Positions 63,106 through 64,000 of a stretch of DNA of 64,000 nucleotides are shown one piece after another; the stretch's first letter is position 1; the number at the start of each line of letters is the position of its first letter. The stretch lies in assembly GCF_017086465.1 (NCBI RefSeq), contig NZ_CP070961.1, positions 2,108,001 through 2,172,000 on the forward strand. The letters are read 5' to 3'. The notes beneath the pieces are model-generated. The model made no database searches. It was given only the letters and a program-made list of their open reading frames with translations, and was not told the DNA's origin. Made by a program: the position numbers and the translations under genes. The DNA comes from Nocardioides sp. zg-1228. GTDB lineage: Bacteria > Actinomycetota > Actinomycetes > Propionibacteriales > Nocardioidaceae.

Positions 63106-63122
63106 GGCAGATCCGGACGTTC
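63106..63122 (+). repeat. Palindromic intergenic repeat, copy E, right half
   Basis: GG (duplicated target), C, then AGATCCGG (63109-63116) and ACGTTC. AGATCCGG is the exact complement of CCGGATCT in the left half. Joining 61886 to 63108 recreates the repeat. Confidence 0.85.
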
Positions 63123-63292
63123 TACGGCAAGTCGACCCCAGGCCTGATGGCGACGTCGAAGTAGTCGAGCAGGGTGTCGGCGATGAGTGGGGGCATCTCC
63201 TCGGCGGCACGCTGGACACCAACCTGGGCTTCGATTTCCCAAGCGATGACGCGACGGAGTTGCTCAATTACCTCAGCGCGGTCCGTGCTCAT
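63122..63292 (-). CDS. Small hypothetical protein in array
   Basis: 56 residues: MSTDRAEVIEQLRRVIAWEI, then EEMPPLIADTLLDYFDVAI. Predicted all-alpha and acidic; no family recognised. ATG at 63292. A longer frame from 63406 would run through repeat F and is less likely. The TAG stop abuts repeat E. Confidence 0.5.
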   Translation of the reverse strand: MSTDRAEVIEQLRRVIAWEIEAQVGVQRAAEEMPPLIADTLLDYFDVAIRPGVDLP

Positions 63293-63351
63293 AGGACTGA
63301 GCATCTCACCAGTCGTCGCACTCACCTTGGCATGACCGGACACACGGGTCG

Positions 63352-63363
63352 CGGCAGATCCGG
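63352..63363 (+). repeat. Palindromic intergenic repeat, copy F (degenerate)
   Basis: Only CGGCAGATCCGG is clear; flanking TGACCGGA (about 63332) and CCGTCA (63367) could be remnants of the arms. Confidence 0.5.
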
Positions 63364-63405
63364 ATACCGTCAACCTGTCGGTCAGGGCACTTAGAGTTGT
63401 CTCCA

Positions 63406-63873
63406 ATGAACAGTTCGCGTAGTTCGCTCAGGATCGCAACCACCCCTGACGTCCCACAACTTCTACGGTTGTGGGGCCTGCTCTTTGAGAAGGACGAGGC
63501 TGCTGAAGACGAGCCGTGGAGGAGCCACGCTCAAGAGTGGTTCGCCCAGTACGTCGGCGACTCCAGCACCGCTCGTTTCCCAGTCGTCGACATCGGTGGC
63601 GAAATCGTCGCAACCGCAATCGGCACCCTCGAACTGGGCGTCCCCAATCCCATGTGTCCCCATGGGCGAACCGTTCGGCTCGCGAATGTCATCACTCTTC
63701 CCGAGCACCGCGGCTGCGGGTACGGAACCTTGCTAGTCCGCGACGTAGTCGAGTGGGCTAGGTCGATCGATGCAGATCGGGTGGACCTCAGTTCTACGGA
63801 GGAAGGACAGGGCCTCTACGGCAAGGCGGGTTTCGTCTTGACGTCTGCTCCGCGCATGAAACTCGTTCTCTGA
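63406..63873 (+). CDS. GNAT family N-acetyltransferase
   Basis: 155 residues. LRIATTPDVPQLLRLWGLLF opens the fold; motif A is NVITLPEHRGCGYGTLLVRD; then the strand RVDLSSTEEGQGLYGKAGFV (Tyr of the CoA thiol site). Substrate unknown. ATG 63406. Last gene of the visible array. Confidence 0.88.
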   Translation: MNSSRSSLRIATTPDVPQLLRLWGLLFEKDEAAEDEPWRSHAQEWFAQYVGDSSTARFPVVDIGGEIVATAIGTLELGVPNPMCPHGRTVRLANVITLPEHRGCGYGTLLVRDVVEWARSIDADRVDLSSTEEGQGLYGKAGFVLTSAPRMKLVL

Positions 63874-64000
63874 CGGGCGCGACCAAGCCAAACAAACGCC
63901 CTGTCATCGGCATGAGCGGAAGTCCGTAGCACGGCCATAGGAACGGTGTGCAATCGTGCAGCGAGGACATTCGGCATAGGGAGCGGCGTGGCGACGAGGA
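63874..64000. other. Right edge, no gene or repeat seen
   Basis: 127 bases with no clear reading frame start and no further CGGCAGATCCG copy. The array may continue outside the window. Confidence 0.5.

Noticed and set aside
59639..63375. CRISPR array
   Set aside because: Repeats are too far apart, are separated by genes and vary in their arms; no uniform spacers or cas genes.
59084..64000. Integron integrase or attI site
   Set aside because: No tyrosine-recombinase gene is present; the only recombinase is the IS30 DDE transposase. Canonical RYYYAAC/GTTRRRY boxes do not recur (one GTTGAGC near copy E looks accidental).
59043..64000. Second copy of the tRNA-Leu 3' end as an att site
   Set aside because: No match to the T-arm/acceptor sequence was found by reading this stretch.

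Overview
The window is GC-rich chromosomal DNA of an actinobacterium. The gene content and order fit Nocardioidaceae best, which is an inference; the complete 16S rRNA gene here would settle it. Supporting points are the block HAD phosphatase - small protein - tlyA - nadK - recN - steA - mctB - pyrG (the order of Mycobacterium tuberculosis Rv1692-Rv1699), the SteA/MctB pair, mycothiol-dependent-type DinB-fold proteins, RibM in the rib operon, and many start codons 6-8 nt downstream of a TAnnnT -10 box (leaderless mRNAs).

Layout. 1-4.9 kb: start of a NUDIX gene, aminopeptidase N, a maltokinase-cap-like protein, a PNPOx-family flavoprotein and a probably frameshifted membrane protein. 5.0-13.6 kb (minus): the conserved pyrG/mctB/steA/recN/nadK/tlyA/HAD operon. 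13.7-15.1 kb: DUF1015 protein and an SSB-like protein, overlapping tail to tail. 15.3-21.2 kb (minus): a complete 16S-23S-5S rRNA operon with promoter, leader and terminator, and no tRNA in the spacer. 21.2-30.5 kb (minus): argCJBDFRGH, nearly all joined by 4-base overlaps, followed by a 3-methyladenine glycosylase; an ARG-box-like sequence covers a leaderless promoter. 30.6-32.9 kb: a DinB-fold protein and a secreted RTX-like protein, ended by a strong bidirectional terminator. 32.9-46.4 kb (minus): pheT-pheS, a histidine kinase fused to a large DUF4173-like membrane domain with its response regulator, a PAS histidine kinase, DUF4031, an epoxide hydrolase divergent from a WYL regulator, an SpoU methyltransferase, rplT-rpmI-infC and a structured infC leader. 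46.4-53 kb: SseB, a small plus-strand operon (membrane protein, PLP enzyme, P-loop kinase), aldose epimerase, hisG/hisE and a zinc alcohol dehydrogenase. 53-57.4 kb (minus): FMN riboswitch-ribD-ribE-ribM-ribBA-ribH. 57.5-59.0 kb: an M20 peptidase and tRNA-Leu(GAG).

The most unusual part is 59.0-64.0 kb, just after the tRNA. It is an accessory array of small single genes (a VOC relic, VOC, GNAT, an unknown, HIT, an unknown, GNAT), with one copy of a related imperfect-palindrome repeat in each intergenic gap (core CGGCAGATCCG). Genes alternate in orientation. In several copies both arms change while complementarity is kept, as expected of a folded-DNA or RNA element. An intact 1,219-bp IS30-family element sits inside one repeat; removing it and one copy of a GG target duplication restores the repeat consensus. 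The array resembles an integron cassette array, or a cluster of integron attC sites lacking an integrase. However, no integrase is visible, the canonical attC boxes are absent, and the alternating orientation is atypical, so it may be an undescribed cassette or repeat system. The rest is mostly conserved housekeeping DNA.
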